Part shown: positions 18,366 to 28,030 of the stretch, one piece after another
How positions within the stretch are numbered: position 1 is the first letter of the stretch
Layout: the number at the start of each line of letters is the position of its first letter
Assembly (NCBI GenBank): GCA_027484985.1
Contig: JAIXRW010000044.1
Span: forward strand, 1-64,000
Direction: 5' to 3'
Source of the DNA: Rhodobacter sp.
GTDB lineage: Bacteria; Pseudomonadota; Alphaproteobacteria; Rhodobacterales; Rhodobacteraceae
Length of the DNA: 64,000 nucleotides
Translations under genes and position numbers: made by a program
The notes under the pieces: generated by a model
What the model was told of the DNA's origin: nothing
The model's input: the letters and a program-made list of their open reading frames with translations, nothing else
Databases searched by the model: none

Positions 18366-20486
18366 TCAGGGCTTGCGCGTCATGTCGCGGTGGCGGGAAA
18401 TCTGGGCCACATCCGTCTCGGCCTCGAGCGCGGTCATGACCATGTGCAGGTGTTCCACATCGCGGAGGTCCACATCGACGATCAGCCGGTAAAAATCGGG
18501 CTTGCGGTCGGTGAATCTCAGGTCCGAGATATTGGCCTTCTGCTCGCCGATCAAGGTGCATATCCGCCCCAGAACGCCCGCATCGTTGGAAATGGTGATT
18601 TCCAGACTGACCGTGTGCACGGCGGCGTGGCGGCCGGAATGCCAGTGCAGATCGACCCAGCGGCCGGGCTGTTCCTCGAATTCCTCGAGCGCGGGGCAGT
18701 CGATGGCGTGGACCACCACGCCCTGCCCGCGATAGGTGATGCCCACGATCCGTTCGCCCGGCACTGGCTGGCAGCAGGGGGCGCGGCGGAAGCTTTGGTC
18801 ATCGGACAGGCCGACAACGGGGCGGGTGGCATCGACCTCGTCGGCCTGTTTGCGGGCGAGTTCGGGATAAAGCAGTTCCACCACACGCCGCGCCGTCACC
18901 TCGGCGCTGCCCAGACGGGCGAGAAGATCGGTTTCGTCGGCCAGACCCATCATCTTGGCCGCCGTGCGCAGCGCCTTGTCGGTGGCTTTCTTGCCGACAT
19001 GGTCAAAGGCGGCGCGGGCGAGTTCCTGACCCAGTTTGACAAAGCGGCCACGGTCTTCTTCGCGCAGGCTTTTGCGGATCGCGGCCTTGGCGCGGCCGGT
19101 GGTCACGATGTCGATCCAGCTGGATTGCGGGCGCTGGCCTTCGGCGGTGATGATCTCGACCGACTGGCCGTTCTTGAGCCGTGTCCAGAGCGGCACGCGG
19201 ATGCCATCGACCTTGGCCGAGACGCAGGAATTGCCGATGCGGGTGTGGATGGCATAGGCATAGTCCAAGGGCGTCGCCCCGCGCGGAAGCTGGATCACAT
19301 CGCCCTTGGGGGTGAAGCAGAACACCTGATCGGAGTACATCTCCATCTTGACATGTTCCAGAAATTCGTCGTGGTCGCCTTCGTCGAAGCGTTCGGTCAG
19401 GGTGGCGATCCAGTTTGCCGGATCGACGGCGAAGGGGTTTATCGCCCGCTCACCCTCGCGGTAGCTCCAATGCGCGGCGACGCCTGCTTCGGCCACTTCG
19501 TGCATTTCGCGGGTGCGGATCTGCACCTCGACGCGCTTGCCGTCGCGGCCCGATACGGTGGTGTGGATCGAGCGGTAGCCGTTGTTCTTTGGCTGGCTGA
19601 TATAGTCCTTGAACCGCCCCGGCACCGCGCGCCAGCGACCGTGGATCACGCCGAGGATGCGGTAGCAATCGGCCACAGACCCGCAGATGACGCGAAAGCC
19701 GTAGATGTCGGACAGGCGCGAGAAGGCGAGGTCTTTCTCCTGCATCTTGCGCCAGATGGAATAGGGTTTCTTGGCGCGGCCATAGACATCGGCCTCGATC
19801 TGCACGCGTTCCAGTTCGGCGCGGATGTCGGCGGTGATCTTGTGGACCACATCGCCCGCTTCGCGTTGCAGGGTGATGAAGCGGCGGATGATCGAGTTGC
19901 GGGCATCGGGGTTGAGGACGCGGAAGGCGAGGTCTTCAAGCTCCTCGCGCATCCATTGCATGCCCATGCGACCGGCAAGCGGGGCGAAGATCTCCATCGT
20001 CTCGCGGGCCTTTTGCGCCTGCTTTTCGGGCGACATGCTTTTGATCGTGCGCATGTTGTGCAGACGGTCGGCCAGTTTGACGAGGATGACGCGCAGGTCT
20101 TTCGACATGGCCATGAACAGCTTGCGGAAGTTTTCCGCCTGCTGGCTTTGCGCCGATGACAGTTGCAGGTTGGTCAGTTTGGTCACGCCATCGACCAGTT
20201 CGGCCACTTCGGTGCCAAACAGGCCCGCCACTTCGGAATAGGTCGAGCGGGTGTCTTCGATCGTGTCGTGCAAAAGGGCGGTGACGATAGTGGCATCGTC
20301 CAGCCGCTGTTCGGTCAGGATCGCGGCGACGGCGACGGGATGGGTGAAATAGGGTTCGCCCGATTTGCGGACCTGCCCGTCATGCATGCGAAAGCCGTAG
20401 GCATAGGCCTTGCGGATCAGGTCGGCATTGGTGCGGGGATTGTAGTTGTGGACGAGGGCGATGAGGTCTTCGACGTCGATCATCAT
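18366..20486 (-). CDS. rsh: bifunctional (p)ppGpp synthetase/hydrolase
   Basis: The single RelA/SpoT homologue typical of alphaproteobacteria makes and degrades (p)ppGpp in the stringent response. The 706-residue protein has an HD hydrolase domain with HP near residue 49 and LLHDTIEDT (His73, Asp74, Glu77, Asp78), so hydrolysis should be active. The synthetase domain carries NNGYRSIHTTV. A TGS domain (VFCFTPKGDVIQLPRGATPL) and a C-terminal ACT domain follow. Two adjacent ATGs at 20481-20486 could each serve. It lies downstream of rpoZ, as in many proteobacteria. Confidence 0.95.
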   Translation of the reverse strand: MMIDVEDLIALVHNYNPRTNADLIRKAYAYGFRMHDGQVRKSGEPYFTHPVAVAAILTEQRLDDATIVTALLHDTIEDTRSTYSEVAGLFGTEVAELVDGVTKLTNLQLSSAQSQQAENFRKLFMAMSKDLRVILVKLADRLHNMRTIKSMSPEKQAQKARETMEIFAPLAGRMGMQWMREELEDLAFRVLNPDARNSIIRRFITLQREAGDVVHKITADIRAELERVQIEADVYGRAKKPYSIWRKMQEKDLAFSRLSDIYGFRVICGSVADCYRILGVIHGRWRAVPGRFKDYISQPKNNGYRSIHTTVSGRDGKRVEVQIRTREMHEVAEAGVAAHWSYREGERAINPFAVDPANWIATLTERFDEGDHDEFLEHVKMEMYSDQVFCFTPKGDVIQLPRGATPLDYAYAIHTRIGNSCVSAKVDGIRVPLWTRLKNGQSVEIITAEGQRPQSSWIDIVTTGRAKAAIRKSLREEDRGRFVKLGQELARAAFDHVGKKATDKALRTAAKMMGLADETDLLARLGSAEVTARRVVELLYPELARKQADEVDATRPVVGLSDDQSFRRAPCCQPVPGERIVGITYRGQGVVVHAIDCPALEEFEEQPGRWVDLHWHSGRHAAVHTVSLEITISNDAGVLGRICTLIGEQKANISDLRFTDRKPDFYRLIVDVDLRDVEHLHMVMTALEAETDVAQISRHRDMTRKP

Positions 20487-20520
20487 CGCCCCGCGCGGGG
20501 CCGGCCCTTTGGCCAGCCTG

Positions 20521-20874
20521 TCAGTTGTCGCCCTGCGCTTCCATCAGCGCGCGCAGCAGTTTCTCTTCGGACATGTCTTCCTGCATGGGGCGATCAATCT
20601 CGCCCGACATGAGAAGCGCCATCTGGTCGTCCTCGGGTTCGTCAACCTCGATCTGGGTCTGGTAGCTTTCGATCATCCGCTCGCGCAGAACCTCGGCCGA
20701 CTGGGTTTCATCGGCGATTTCGCGCAGGGCGACGACGGGGTTCTTGTCGTTGTCGCGGTCGATGGTGAGGGGCGAGCCCGACTGAATCTCGCGCGCGCGG
20801 TGGGCGGCGAGCATCACCAGTTCAAACCGGTTCGGCACTTTGTCAACGCAATCTTCGACCGTCACGCGGGCCAT
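20521..20874 (-). CDS. rpoZ: DNA-directed RNA polymerase subunit omega
   Basis: Omega helps assemble and stabilise RNA polymerase and can form part of a ppGpp site. The 117-residue product has the family start [20 protein letters not shown] and the AAHRAREI helix. The acidic C-terminal extension is usual for Rhodobacteraceae. It is 34 nt upstream of rsh on the same strand. Confidence 0.95.
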   Translation of the reverse strand: MARVTVEDCVDKVPNRFELVMLAAHRAREIQSGSPLTIDRDNDKNPVVALREIADETQSAEVLRERMIESYQTQIEVDEPEDDQMALLMSGEIDRPMQEDMSEEKLLRALMEAQGDN

Positions 20875-20948
20875 ATGCTGCTCCAGTTCGGATTGGGGGC
20901 AATGAGGGGCCTATGTAGTCGCAGGCTTTGGCCTTGACAAGCGGTGAA

Positions 20949-21545
20949 TCACGCCGCTTGCGGCGGCGGGTCCAGCGGGGTGACGGCGGCCCTATCGGCG
21001 GCGGGAAGGGCGGCGAGCAGTTCGGTCACACTGCGGTGCAGGCGCGGGTGGCGCCAGTCGGGCGCGACATCGGCCAAGGGGACAAGGACGAAGGCGCGGT
21101 CTTGCAGGCGCGGATGGGGCAGGATCAGCCGGTCGGGCGCCTGACGGGCCTGAAGATCGGGCGGCAGGGCGCGCCACTGGTCCTGCGTTGCGGCATCGGG
21201 CAGCACCGTCTGGCCAACGGCCAAAAGATCGAGATCGAGCGTCCGCATGCCCCAGCGCGTTTGCCGCGTGCGGCCGAAGCGGTCTTCGATGGCGTGGCAC
21301 AGGGCCAGCACGCGGGGGGCATCCCATCCGGCGGGCATGGGGGCGGCTGCGGCGGCGTTGACGTAATCGGGGCCCGCACCGGGCGGAAAGCAGGGCGTGG
21401 CGTAAAGGCGGCTGATTCGCAGGCCCGACAGCCCCGCGGCCTGCAAGGCGGCAAGGGCTGCGCGCAGGGTTTCGGCGGGTGTGGCGGCGCCGATCGGCAA
21501 ATTCGCGCCAATTGCAACCAAGACGTGATCGGTGGCAGCGGTCAT
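20949..21545 (-). CDS. folK: 2-amino-4-hydroxy-6-hydroxymethyldihydropteridine diphosphokinase
   Basis: FolK pyrophosphorylates 6-hydroxymethyl-dihydropterin in folate synthesis. The 198-residue protein opens with VLVAIGANLP, has RTRQTRWGMRTLDLDLL and the HPRLQDRAFVLVPLADVAP motif with the conserved basic and acidic residues. ATG 21543-21545 is preceded by AAAGG. It is divergent from the NYN-domain gene. Confidence 0.93.
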   Translation of the reverse strand: MTAATDHVLVAIGANLPIGAATPAETLRAALAALQAAGLSGLRISRLYATPCFPPGAGPDYVNAAAAAPMPAGWDAPRVLALCHAIEDRFGRTRQTRWGMRTLDLDLLAVGQTVLPDAATQDQWRALPPDLQARQAPDRLILPHPRLQDRAFVLVPLADVAPDWRHPRLHRSVTELLAALPAADRAAVTPLDPPPQAA

Positions 21546-21686
21546 TTACGCAACCTTTCGTATATGCTCCCTTGTGGGTCTGCGTTTGGAGCCTTATCCG
21601 TGGTGTTCAATTGACCCAATTTCGCGTCTTCTGCCATGCGGATCACGAACCCGGTTTGAACCATCGCCCATTGAAGGGAAAGAACG

Positions 21687-22262
21687 ATGTTTTACAAGGA
21701 CGAACGGCTGGCGCTGTTCATTGACGGGTCCAACCTTTATGCCGCCGCAAAGGCGCTGGGGTTCGACATCGATTACAAGCTGCTGCGGCAGGAATTCATG
21801 CGCCGTGGCAAGCTGTTGCGGGCGTTCTACTACACCGCGCTGCTGGAGAATGACGAGTATTCGCCCATCCGCCCGCTGGTGGACTGGCTGCATTACAACG
21901 GCTTCACCATGGTGACAAAGCCCGCCAAGGAATACACCGACAGCCAGGGACGGCGGAAGGTGAAAGGCAACATGGATATCGAGCTGACGGTCGATGCCAT
22001 GGAGCTGGCGCCGCGGGTCGATCACATCGTCCTGTTCTCGGGCGATGGCGATTTCCGGCCGCTGGTGGAAAGCCTGCAACGGCAGGGCGTGCGCGTTTCG
22101 GTGGTTTCGACCATCCGCAGCCAGCCGCCGATGATTGCCGACGAATTGCGCCGTCAGGCCGACAATTTCATCGAGCTGGACGAATTGCGCGATGTGATCG
22201 GGCGCCCGCCGCGCGAGCCGCGTGCCGCCGAGCGCGAAGAATTCGAGGCCGACGCCAAGTGA
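21687..22262 (+). CDS. NYN domain (LabA/DUF88-type) protein
   Basis: A 191-residue protein with a PIN-like NYN fold, probably an RNase acting on RNA. The acidic cluster appears in LALFIDGSNLYAAAK and in HIVLFSGDGDFRPLV, the two diagnostic motifs, and VSVVSTIRSQPPMIADELRRQAD is typical of LabA-type proteins. The start is supported by AAGGGAAAGAACG just upstream. Its stop overlaps a GTG start of the next gene. Confidence 0.9.
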   Translation: MFYKDERLALFIDGSNLYAAAKALGFDIDYKLLRQEFMRRGKLLRAFYYTALLENDEYSPIRPLVDWLHYNGFTMVTKPAKEYTDSQGRRKVKGNMDIELTVDAMELAPRVDHIVLFSGDGDFRPLVESLQRQGVRVSVVSTIRSQPPMIADELRRQADNFIELDELRDVIGRPPREPRAAEREEFEADAK

Positions 22263-22819
22263 CCGAGGCCCAGTTGCGCGATGCGGGGCCAGAGGTCCAG
22301 CGCCGGGCGATGCCGCCGGAAACCGTGCTGCATTACCAGCTGGACGCAAGGGATGCGCTGGCCTGGGAGCGGCTGAACCCGCAAGGGCGCAAGCTGCGGC
22401 GGATGGGCATCGGGCGCGGTCTGGTGGGCGGGATGGGGCTGTTGACGCTGTCATCGCGCGTGCTGCCCGCTTCGGTTCCGGCGCTGCATTCCAGTGCGGT
22501 TGCGGGGGCGCTGTTCGCGCTGCCGCTGGGATTGCTGATGCTGATGCAGCGGCTGGCGTTGCGGCGCCATGTGCGCGAGGCGATGCCCGAACCGGTCGGG
22601 GTGCGGCTGGAACTGTGGAAACGCCGGATCGCGGAACACAGGTCGGACCGTGCGGCGCCGCTGGTGCTGGGTGCGGCATCGGTGCGCGAGGTGATCGAGA
22701 CGGATCGGCATGTGTTTGTGCATGCCAGCAGCGGAACGATCATCGTGCCTGCCACGGCCTTTGCCGATGCGGCGGCGAAACGGGCCTTTGCGGCCTATTG
22801 GGACAAGGTTTCGGGCTGA
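22259..22819 (+). CDS. small membrane protein, YcxB-like
   Basis: A 186-residue protein with a soluble N-terminal part, two hydrophobic segments (about residues 50-100), and a C-terminal soluble part ending with HASSGTIIVPATAFADAAAKRAF. That ending resembles YcxB-like proteins. The GTG start overlaps the NYN gene stop (GTGA), so the two are probably cotranslated. No function is known; the family call is tentative. Confidence 0.6.
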   Translation: MTEAQLRDAGPEVQRRAMPPETVLHYQLDARDALAWERLNPQGRKLRRMGIGRGLVGGMGLLTLSSRVLPASVPALHSSAVAGALFALPLGLLMLMQRLALRRHVREAMPEPVGVRLELWKRRIAEHRSDRAAPLVLGAASVREVIETDRHVFVHASSGTIIVPATAFADAAAKRAFAAYWDKVSG

Positions 22820-22925
22820 CCCTGCGGGACGGGGCGCGGTTTCGCTGCGCGCGCAAGTGGCTGTGGACCCGCGCCCGCTTTGGGCTTAGGTCTTGGACAT
22901 GCGAACCGACCGAGGCCCTGCCCCC

Positions 22926-23888
22926 ATGACGCTGCCGATGACCCTGCCCCCGCTGACCCTGTACCTTGCCGCGCCGCGCGGTTTTTGCGCGGGCGTGGAC
23001 CGCGCCATCAAGATCGTCGAGCTGGCGTTGCAGAAATGGGGCGCGCCGGTCTATGTGCGCCACGAGATCGTGCACAACAAATTCGTCGTCGATGACCTGC
23101 GCGCCAAGGGTGCGGTGTTTGTCGAGGAACTCGATGAGGTGCCGGGTGACCGGCCGGTGATCTTTTCGGCCCATGGCGTGCCCAAGGCCGTACCCGCCGA
23201 GGCGGCGCGGCGCGAGATGATCGCGGTGGATGCGACCTGCCCCCTTGTGACCAAGGTGCATATCGAGGCGAGCCGCCACCACGAGGGCGGGTTGCAGATG
23301 GTGATGATCGGCCATGCGGGCCATCCCGAAACGGTGGGCACGATGGGCCAGTTGCCACCCGGCGAGGTACTGCTGGTCGAGACGGCCGAGGATGTGGCGG
23401 CGTTGCAGGTGCGCGATCCGGCCAAGCTGGCCTATATCACCCAGACCACGCTTTCGGTGGATGATACGGCCGGAATCGTCGCGGCCTTGCAGGCGCGGTT
23501 TCCCGCCATCATCGGGCCGGCCAAGGAAGATATCTGCTATGCCACGACCAACCGGCAGGCGGCGGTCAAGGCGATTGCGGGGCGGATCGATGCGCTGCTG
23601 GTGATCGGGGCGCCCAATTCGAGCAATTCGAAGCGGCTGGTCGAAGTGGGCCGCGCCGCGGGCTGCGGTTACGCGCAACTGGTGCAGCGGGCGACCGAGA
23701 TCGACTGGCGCGCGCTTGAGGGTATTGGCGCGGTGGGCGTGACGGCGGGGGCCTCGGCGCCCGAATTGCTGGTGGACGAGGTGGTCGATGCCTTTCGCGC
23801 CCGCTTTGACGTAACGGTCGAGCGGGTCGAGACGGCCGTCGAGACCGTCGAGTTCAAGGTGCCGCGCATCCTGCGCGAGGCCGTGTGA
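22926..23888 (+). CDS. ispH: 4-hydroxy-3-methylbut-2-enyl diphosphate reductase
   Basis: IspH catalyses the last step of the MEP pathway, making IPP and DMAPP with a [4Fe-4S] cluster. The three cluster cysteines are at 21 (PRGFCAG), 105 (VDATCPLV) and 204 (EDICYAT), and TTLSVDDT and [10 protein letters not shown] are also present. The 320-residue length is normal. Start choice is uncertain: ATG 22926 is used here, ATG 22899 and ATG 22938 are in frame. The stop overlaps the next gene's GTG. Confidence 0.95.
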   Translation: MTLPMTLPPLTLYLAAPRGFCAGVDRAIKIVELALQKWGAPVYVRHEIVHNKFVVDDLRAKGAVFVEELDEVPGDRPVIFSAHGVPKAVPAEAARREMIAVDATCPLVTKVHIEASRHHEGGLQMVMIGHAGHPETVGTMGQLPPGEVLLVETAEDVAALQVRDPAKLAYITQTTLSVDDTAGIVAALQARFPAIIGPAKEDICYATTNRQAAVKAIAGRIDALLVIGAPNSSNSKRLVEVGRAAGCGYAQLVQRATEIDWRALEGIGAVGVTAGASAPELLVDEVVDAFRARFDVTVERVETAVETVEFKVPRILREAV

Positions 23889-24349
23889 CGGGCTGGATCA
23901 GCTTCGAGGGGCGGATCGAGGCGGTGGTCTGGGGGCGGGCCACCTATACGGTGCTGCCGCTGCCCGCGTATGTGGCCGAGGCGCTGTCAGCCCAAGGGGC
24001 GCGGCGGGTCGAGGGCGAGATCAACGAACATCCGGTCAATCTGGCGCTGGCGCGGGCGCCGGTGGTTGCGGGGCCCTTCCTGTGGGCGGGGCAAAGCCTG
24101 CTAGACCGGATCGGGGCCGGGCCCGGCGATGTGCTGGAGGTGCGGTTGCGGCCCGCGCCCGATGACCGGGTGGACCTGCCCGCCGATGTGGCGGCGGCGC
24201 TGCGGGCGCAGGGTGTGCTGGCGCGGTGGGAGGCGCTGAGCGCTGGAAAACGGCGCGGAATGCTTTATCAGGTCGAGACGGCGAAAACGGCGCCGACGCG
24301 GGCCAAGCGCATCGCGGCGCTGGTGGAGAGCTTGGGGGAAACGGGATGA
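23885..24349 (+). CDS. DUF1905/YdeI-like protein
   Basis: A 154-residue soluble protein. The N-terminal half ([23 protein letters not shown]) matches the DUF1905 beta-barrel. The C-terminal part, [20 protein letters not shown] followed by [18 protein letters not shown], matches the YdeI/OmpD-associated helical domain. GTG 23885 overlaps the ispH stop. The function is unknown. Confidence 0.78.
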   Translation: MTGWISFEGRIEAVVWGRATYTVLPLPAYVAEALSAQGARRVEGEINEHPVNLALARAPVVAGPFLWAGQSLLDRIGAGPGDVLEVRLRPAPDDRVDLPADVAAALRAQGVLARWEALSAGKRRGMLYQVETAKTAPTRAKRIAALVESLGETG

Positions 24350-24795
24350 ACCGCATACCGCGCGGGGCGCTGGTGCTGGGGCTGGCAGGGGTGCTGCCCT
24401 TTGTCTGGGGGGCGGCAAGCGCGATGCTGCCCGGATTGGCGGGGGCGGCCTATGCGGTGCTGCCGCCTGTCTTTGTCGGGGTGGTGGTGCTGGTCACCTA
24501 TGGCACGGTGATCCTGTCGTTCATGTCGGGCGTGCTGTGGGGATTTGCCACGCGGGCCACGGGGCGGGCGGCGACGGCGGGATATGCGCTGTCGGTGCTG
24601 CCCGCGCTGTTCGTGTTTTTCATGGTGCGCGACGCATCGGCCGATTCGGTGCAGTGGCTGGCGGCGGGATTTGCGGGGCTTCTGGCGCTCGACTGGTCCT
24701 TTGCGCGGCAGGGTCTGGCGCCCGCATGGTGGATGCGGCTGCGGCTTTTGCTGACGGGGATCGTGCTGGTTTGCCTGCTGGTGCCGCTGGTCTGA
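24346..24795 (+). CDS. DUF3429 domain-containing membrane protein
   Basis: A 149-residue protein with about five hydrophobic segments: RGALVLGLAGVLPFVWGA, VVLVTYGTVILSFMSGVLWG, ALSVLPALFVFFMV and two later ones. This fits DUF3429. ATG 24346 overlaps the preceding stop (ATGA). The function is unknown. A two-hairpin repeat follows the gene. Confidence 0.78.
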   Translation: MNRIPRGALVLGLAGVLPFVWGAASAMLPGLAGAAYAVLPPVFVGVVVLVTYGTVILSFMSGVLWGFATRATGRAATAGYALSVLPALFVFFMVRDASADSVQWLAAGFAGLLALDWSFARQGLAPAWWMRLRLLLTGIVLVCLLVPLV

Positions 24796-24835
24796 GGCCG
24801 GTGCGGTGCAGACGGGATGGCGGGGGCAAGGGAAC

Positions 24836-24904
24836 GGGGGCGTTCCGCCCCCGCGCCGCCGATGGCGGCTTCCCCCTGAGAGTATTTGGGCAAAGGTGAA
24901 GGGG
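24836..24904. repeat. two-hairpin intergenic repeat, copy B
   Basis: GGGGGCG-TTC-CGCCCCC at 24836-24852 and GCCGCC-GAT-GGCGGC at 24855-24869 are followed by the tail CCCCCTGAGAGTATTTGGGC and AAAGGTGAAGGGG. Layout and tail match copy C at 30931-30998 and, on the other strand, copy A at 13078-13148. It follows a plus-strand gene and precedes rnhA. Confidence 0.7.
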
Positions 24905-24952
24905 CTGGACCTTGCCCTTGCCCGCGCCTAAACGGGAAAAAACGGAGCCGCC

Positions 24953-25423
24953 ATGCCAGAGCTTTTCGCCTATACCGACGGGGCCTGTTCGGGCAACCCC
25001 GGACCCGGGGGCTGGGGCGTGCTGATGCTGGCGCGCGAGGGCAGCGTGGTGGTCAAGGAGCGCGAGCTTTCGGGCGGCGAGGCGGCAACGACCAACAACC
25101 GGATGGAGCTGCTGGCCGCCATTTCGGCGCTGGAGGCGCTGGCGCGCGACAGCACCATCACCATCGTGACCGACAGCGCCTATGTGAAGAACGGCGTGAC
25201 CGAGTGGATCCACGGCTGGAAGCGCAACGGCTGGCGCACGGCGGGGCGCGATCCGGTGAAGAATGCCGATCTGTGGCAGCGGCTGGATGCGGCGCAGGCG
25301 CGGCATCGGGTGGAATGGCGCTGGATCAAGGGCCATGCCGGCCATGCCGAGAACGAGCGCGCCGATGCCTTGGCCCGCGCGGGCATGGCGCCGTTCAAGC
25401 CCGCCAAGGGGGCGCGGGCGTGA
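24953..25423 (+). CDS. rnhA: ribonuclease HI
   Basis: RNase HI degrades the RNA strand of RNA-DNA hybrids. The catalytic carboxylates are all visible: Asp9 ([16 protein letters not shown]), Glu52 (NNRMELLA), Asp74 (VTDSAYV) and Asp138 (NERADALA), with the helper histidine at 128 in IKGHAGH. The 156-residue length is standard. The stop overlaps the GTG start of the next gene. Confidence 0.96.
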   Translation: MPELFAYTDGACSGNPGPGGWGVLMLAREGSVVVKERELSGGEAATTNNRMELLAAISALEALARDSTITIVTDSAYVKNGVTEWIHGWKRNGWRTAGRDPVKNADLWQRLDAAQARHRVEWRWIKGHAGHAENERADALARAGMAPFKPAKGARA

Positions 25424-26064
25424 CCGGAGGCGGGCTGGTCTGGCTGCTGGATTATGCCGCCGTGGCGATCTTTGCGCTGACCGGCGCCTTGGCGGCATCA
25501 CGGTCGCAGTTGGATATCGTGGGGTTCATCTTTGTTGCCGCGCTGACCGCGACGGGCGGCGGCACGGTGCGCGATGTGATTCTGGACCGGGTGCCCGCAT
25601 GGGTGGGCGATCCGGCGATGCTGGCGGTGGCGGCGGTCGCGGCGGTGGCGGTGTTTTTCTTCGCGCACCGGCTGGAAAGCCGTTACCGCGCGTTGGAATG
25701 GCTGGACGCAGTGGCGCTGGCCATCGCGGTGCCGGCGGGCGTGGGGGTGGCGCAGGCGGCAGGGATGGGCTGGCCGGTGGTTCTGGTGATGGGGATGGTG
25801 ACGGGCTGCATGGGCGGGCTGATGCGCGATGTGGTGTGCAACGAGGTGCCCATGGTGCTGAAACAGGGCGAGCTTTATGTCAGCTGCGCCTTTGCCGGGG
25901 CGGCAGTGGCGGTGGCGATGGCTGCGGCGGGCATGGCGGGCTGGGCGGGGCTGGTTGCCTGTGCCGCGGTCACGCTGGTGCTGCGGGCGGGGTCACTGGG
26001 CCTTGGCTGGCGGTTGCCGGTTTACCGGTCGCGGCCACCAAGACCGGGCGCGCCGAAGCGGTAA
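25420..26064 (+). CDS. trimeric intracellular cation channel (TRIC/UPF0126) family protein
   Basis: A 214-residue membrane protein built of two repeats of three hydrophobic segments. Each repeat carries a conserved glycine-arginine-aspartate turn: [10 protein letters not shown] (from residue 45) and [14 protein letters not shown]. Prokaryotic TRIC proteins conduct monovalent cations. GTG 25420 overlaps the rnhA stop. The last 43 nt overlap the convergent DHFR-like gene. Confidence 0.87.
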   Translation: MTGGGLVWLLDYAAVAIFALTGALAASRSQLDIVGFIFVAALTATGGGTVRDVILDRVPAWVGDPAMLAVAAVAAVAVFFFAHRLESRYRALEWLDAVALAIAVPAGVGVAQAAGMGWPVVLVMGMVTGCMGGLMRDVVCNEVPMVLKQGELYVSCAFAGAAVAVAMAAAGMAGWAGLVACAAVTLVLRAGSLGLGWRLPVYRSRPPRPGAPKR

Positions 26065-26567
26065 TCGAGCAGGATCATCCCGCGGTCGAGCGGGGTGGCG
26101 GAGGCAAGCACCGGCTGGCGGGCGGGTGGGGCGGCATCGGGAAAGACGCGCAGGCCGCGCCCCAGCAGATGCGGCACGACGCAAAGCTGCAACCTGTCAA
26201 GCGCGCCGCGTTCGATCAGCCGCGCCTGAAGCGCCGGGCCGCCGACCAGCCAGACATCCTTGCCCGGGGCCGCGCCCAGACGGGCGAGCAGGCCGTCAAG
26301 ATCGGCGGTGGCGGTGACGGGGCCGCGCAGGGGCGCAGCAGGACGGCCCAGCACGATGCCCGGAATATCGCCATAGGGCCAGTCGGGCGCGAGCGTCCAG
26401 ATCTGGTCATAGGTCTTGCGCCCCATCACCACGGTGCCGATTTCGGCGATGAAGGCGGGCCAGCCCCAATCGACATCGTGGAAGGGATCAAGAAAGCCGA
26501 CACCGCCCGCCATATCGGCGGCATAGCCGTCAAGCGTGGTGGCCATCATGCCCCGAAGCGTAGCCAT
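26022..26567 (-). CDS. dihydrofolate reductase family (RibD C-terminal-like) protein
   Basis: A 181-residue protein with the DHFR-like fold: MATLRGMMATTLDGYAA at the start, TVVMGRKTYDQIW and KDVWLVGGPALQARLI. These are the NADP-binding and core motifs of the RibD C-terminal family. It is probably an NADPH-dependent reductase of unknown substrate rather than the housekeeping FolA. It overlaps the TRIC gene by 43 nt and is divergent from the TetR-like gene. Confidence 0.82.
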   Translation of the reverse strand: MATLRGMMATTLDGYAADMAGGVGFLDPFHDVDWGWPAFIAEIGTVVMGRKTYDQIWTLAPDWPYGDIPGIVLGRPAAPLRGPVTATADLDGLLARLGAAPGKDVWLVGGPALQARLIERGALDRLQLCVVPHLLGRGLRVFPDAAPPARQPVLASATPLDRGMILLDYRFGAPGLGGRDR

Positions 26568-26627
26568 TGCTTGCCTTTCATGTGGTTTGGCTTAGCATAA
26601 ATCCGTGCAACCGTTCGGGTAAAGCCC

Positions 26628-27125
26628 ATGGCGCGACCGAAGCTGATTTCTGACGAACAGGTGTTCGGGAAACTACGGCACCTTTTGGCGACCGAGGGCG
26701 AGAAGGCGGTGTCGTTCTTCCGCATCGGGCAGGCGACGGGGCTGGCGGCCGCGTCGCTGGTACAACGCTACGGATCGCGCGAGGGGATGATCCGCGCGGC
26801 GCTGATGGCGGCATGGGACGGGCTGGAGGCCGAGACGGCGCGCGCAGCGGCGGCGGCGGAAACGGCGCAGGGGCTGCTCAAGGCGCTGGGGGCGGGCGGG
26901 GCCGAGGTGACCGACCTTGCCCTGCTGGTGATGGATTTCCGCGATGCGGCGCTGCGGGCGCGGGCCGAACGCTGGCGCGGACAGGTCGAGGCGGCGCTGG
27001 CCGCCAAGCTGCGCGACCGCGAGGCGGCGGCGATGCTGTTTGCGGCATGGCAGGGGCAGATGCTGTGGCAGGCGGCGGGCGGCAAGGGGTTCAAGCTGAA
27101 GGATGCGGTGAAGCGGCTGGGCTAG
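26628..27125 (+). CDS. TetR-like transcriptional regulator
   Basis: A 165-residue protein whose N-terminal 50 residues form a helix-turn-helix (FFRIGQATGLAAASLVQRYGSREGMIRAALM), as in TetR regulators, followed by an alanine-rich helical ligand domain. It is divergent from the DHFR-like reductase gene with 60 nt between starts and may control it. No operator palindrome was clear. Confidence 0.72.
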   Translation: MARPKLISDEQVFGKLRHLLATEGEKAVSFFRIGQATGLAAASLVQRYGSREGMIRAALMAAWDGLEAETARAAAAAETAQGLLKALGAGGAEVTDLALLVMDFRDAALRARAERWRGQVEAALAAKLRDREAAAMLFAAWQGQMLWQAAGGKGFKLKDAVKRLG

Positions 27126-27133
27126 CCAAACCG

Positions 27134-28030
27134 TCAGCCGAGCCGTTCGGGCAGCGGCGTGCCGCGCAGGAATTCGTCGGGCGGCATGGGGCGTTTTCCT
27201 TCGCGCTGGGCCAGCGTGATGGCGATGGCGCCGCTGCCGCAGGCGATGGTGAGGCCCGACAGAACCTGCCCCGGTGCGCCCTGCCCTTGGGCCGGATGCG
27301 AGCGCAGGAGTTTCACCCGTTCGGCCCCCATCAGGCACCATGCCCCCGGAAAGGGTGACAGGCCGCGGATCTGGCGGTCAACCTCGGGCGCGGGGCGGGT
27401 CCAGTCGATGCGGGCTTCGGCCTTGTCGATCTTGGCGGCATAGGTGATGCCGGTTTCGGGCTGCGGTTCGGCCACAAGGTCAGGCAGATGGTCAAGCGCC
27501 TGAAGGATCAGCGTGGCGCCAAGGGGGGACAGCCGGTCATGCAGGTCGGCGGTGGTCTCGGCGGGGTTGATGGGCAGGGACCGGCGCAGAAGCACGGGGC
27601 CGGTATCGAGGCCTGCCTGCATCTGCATGATGCAGATGCCGGTTTCGGCATCGCCCGCCATGATGGCGCGGTGGATCGGCGCCGCACCGCGCCAGCGCGG
27701 CAGAAGCGAGGCGTGGATGTTCAGGCAACCGTGGCGCGGCGCATCGAGCAGGGCCTGCGGCAGGATCAGGCCATAGGCCACGACCACGGCCACATCGGCG
27801 CCGAGGGCGGCGAAATCGGCCAGCGCCTCGGGCGTTTTCAGGCTGGTGGGGTGGCGCACGGGCAGGCCCAGTCCGGTGGCGCGGGCATGGACGGGGGTGG
27901 GGCGCAGATCCTTGCCCCGGCCTGCGGGGCGCGGGGGCTGGGTATAGACGGCGGCGATATCATGCCGCGCGGCCAGCGCATCGAGGACGGGAACCGAGAA
28001 ATCGGGCGTGCCCATGAAGACGATTTTCAT
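27134..28030 (-). CDS. fmt: methionyl-tRNA formyltransferase
   Basis: Fmt formylates initiator Met-tRNA using 10-formyl-tetrahydrofolate. The 298-residue protein begins [16 protein letters not shown]. The catalytic residues are Asn104 and His106 in [14 protein letters not shown] and Asp142 in [10 protein letters not shown]. The C-terminal OB domain follows. ATG 28028-28030 overlaps the stop of the upstream def paralogue (ATGA), so fmt is the last gene of a def-def-def-fmt operon linking formylation with deformylation. Confidence 0.96.
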   Translation of the reverse strand: MKIVFMGTPDFSVPVLDALAARHDIAAVYTQPPRPAGRGKDLRPTPVHARATGLGLPVRHPTSLKTPEALADFAALGADVAVVVAYGLILPQALLDAPRHGCLNIHASLLPRWRGAAPIHRAIMAGDAETGICIMQMQAGLDTGPVLLRRSLPINPAETTADLHDRLSPLGATLILQALDHLPDLVAEPQPETGITYAAKIDKAEARIDWTRPAPEVDRQIRGLSPFPGAWCLMGAERVKLLRSHPAQGQGAPGQVLSGLTIACGSGAIAITLAQREGKRPMPPDEFLRGTPLPERLG

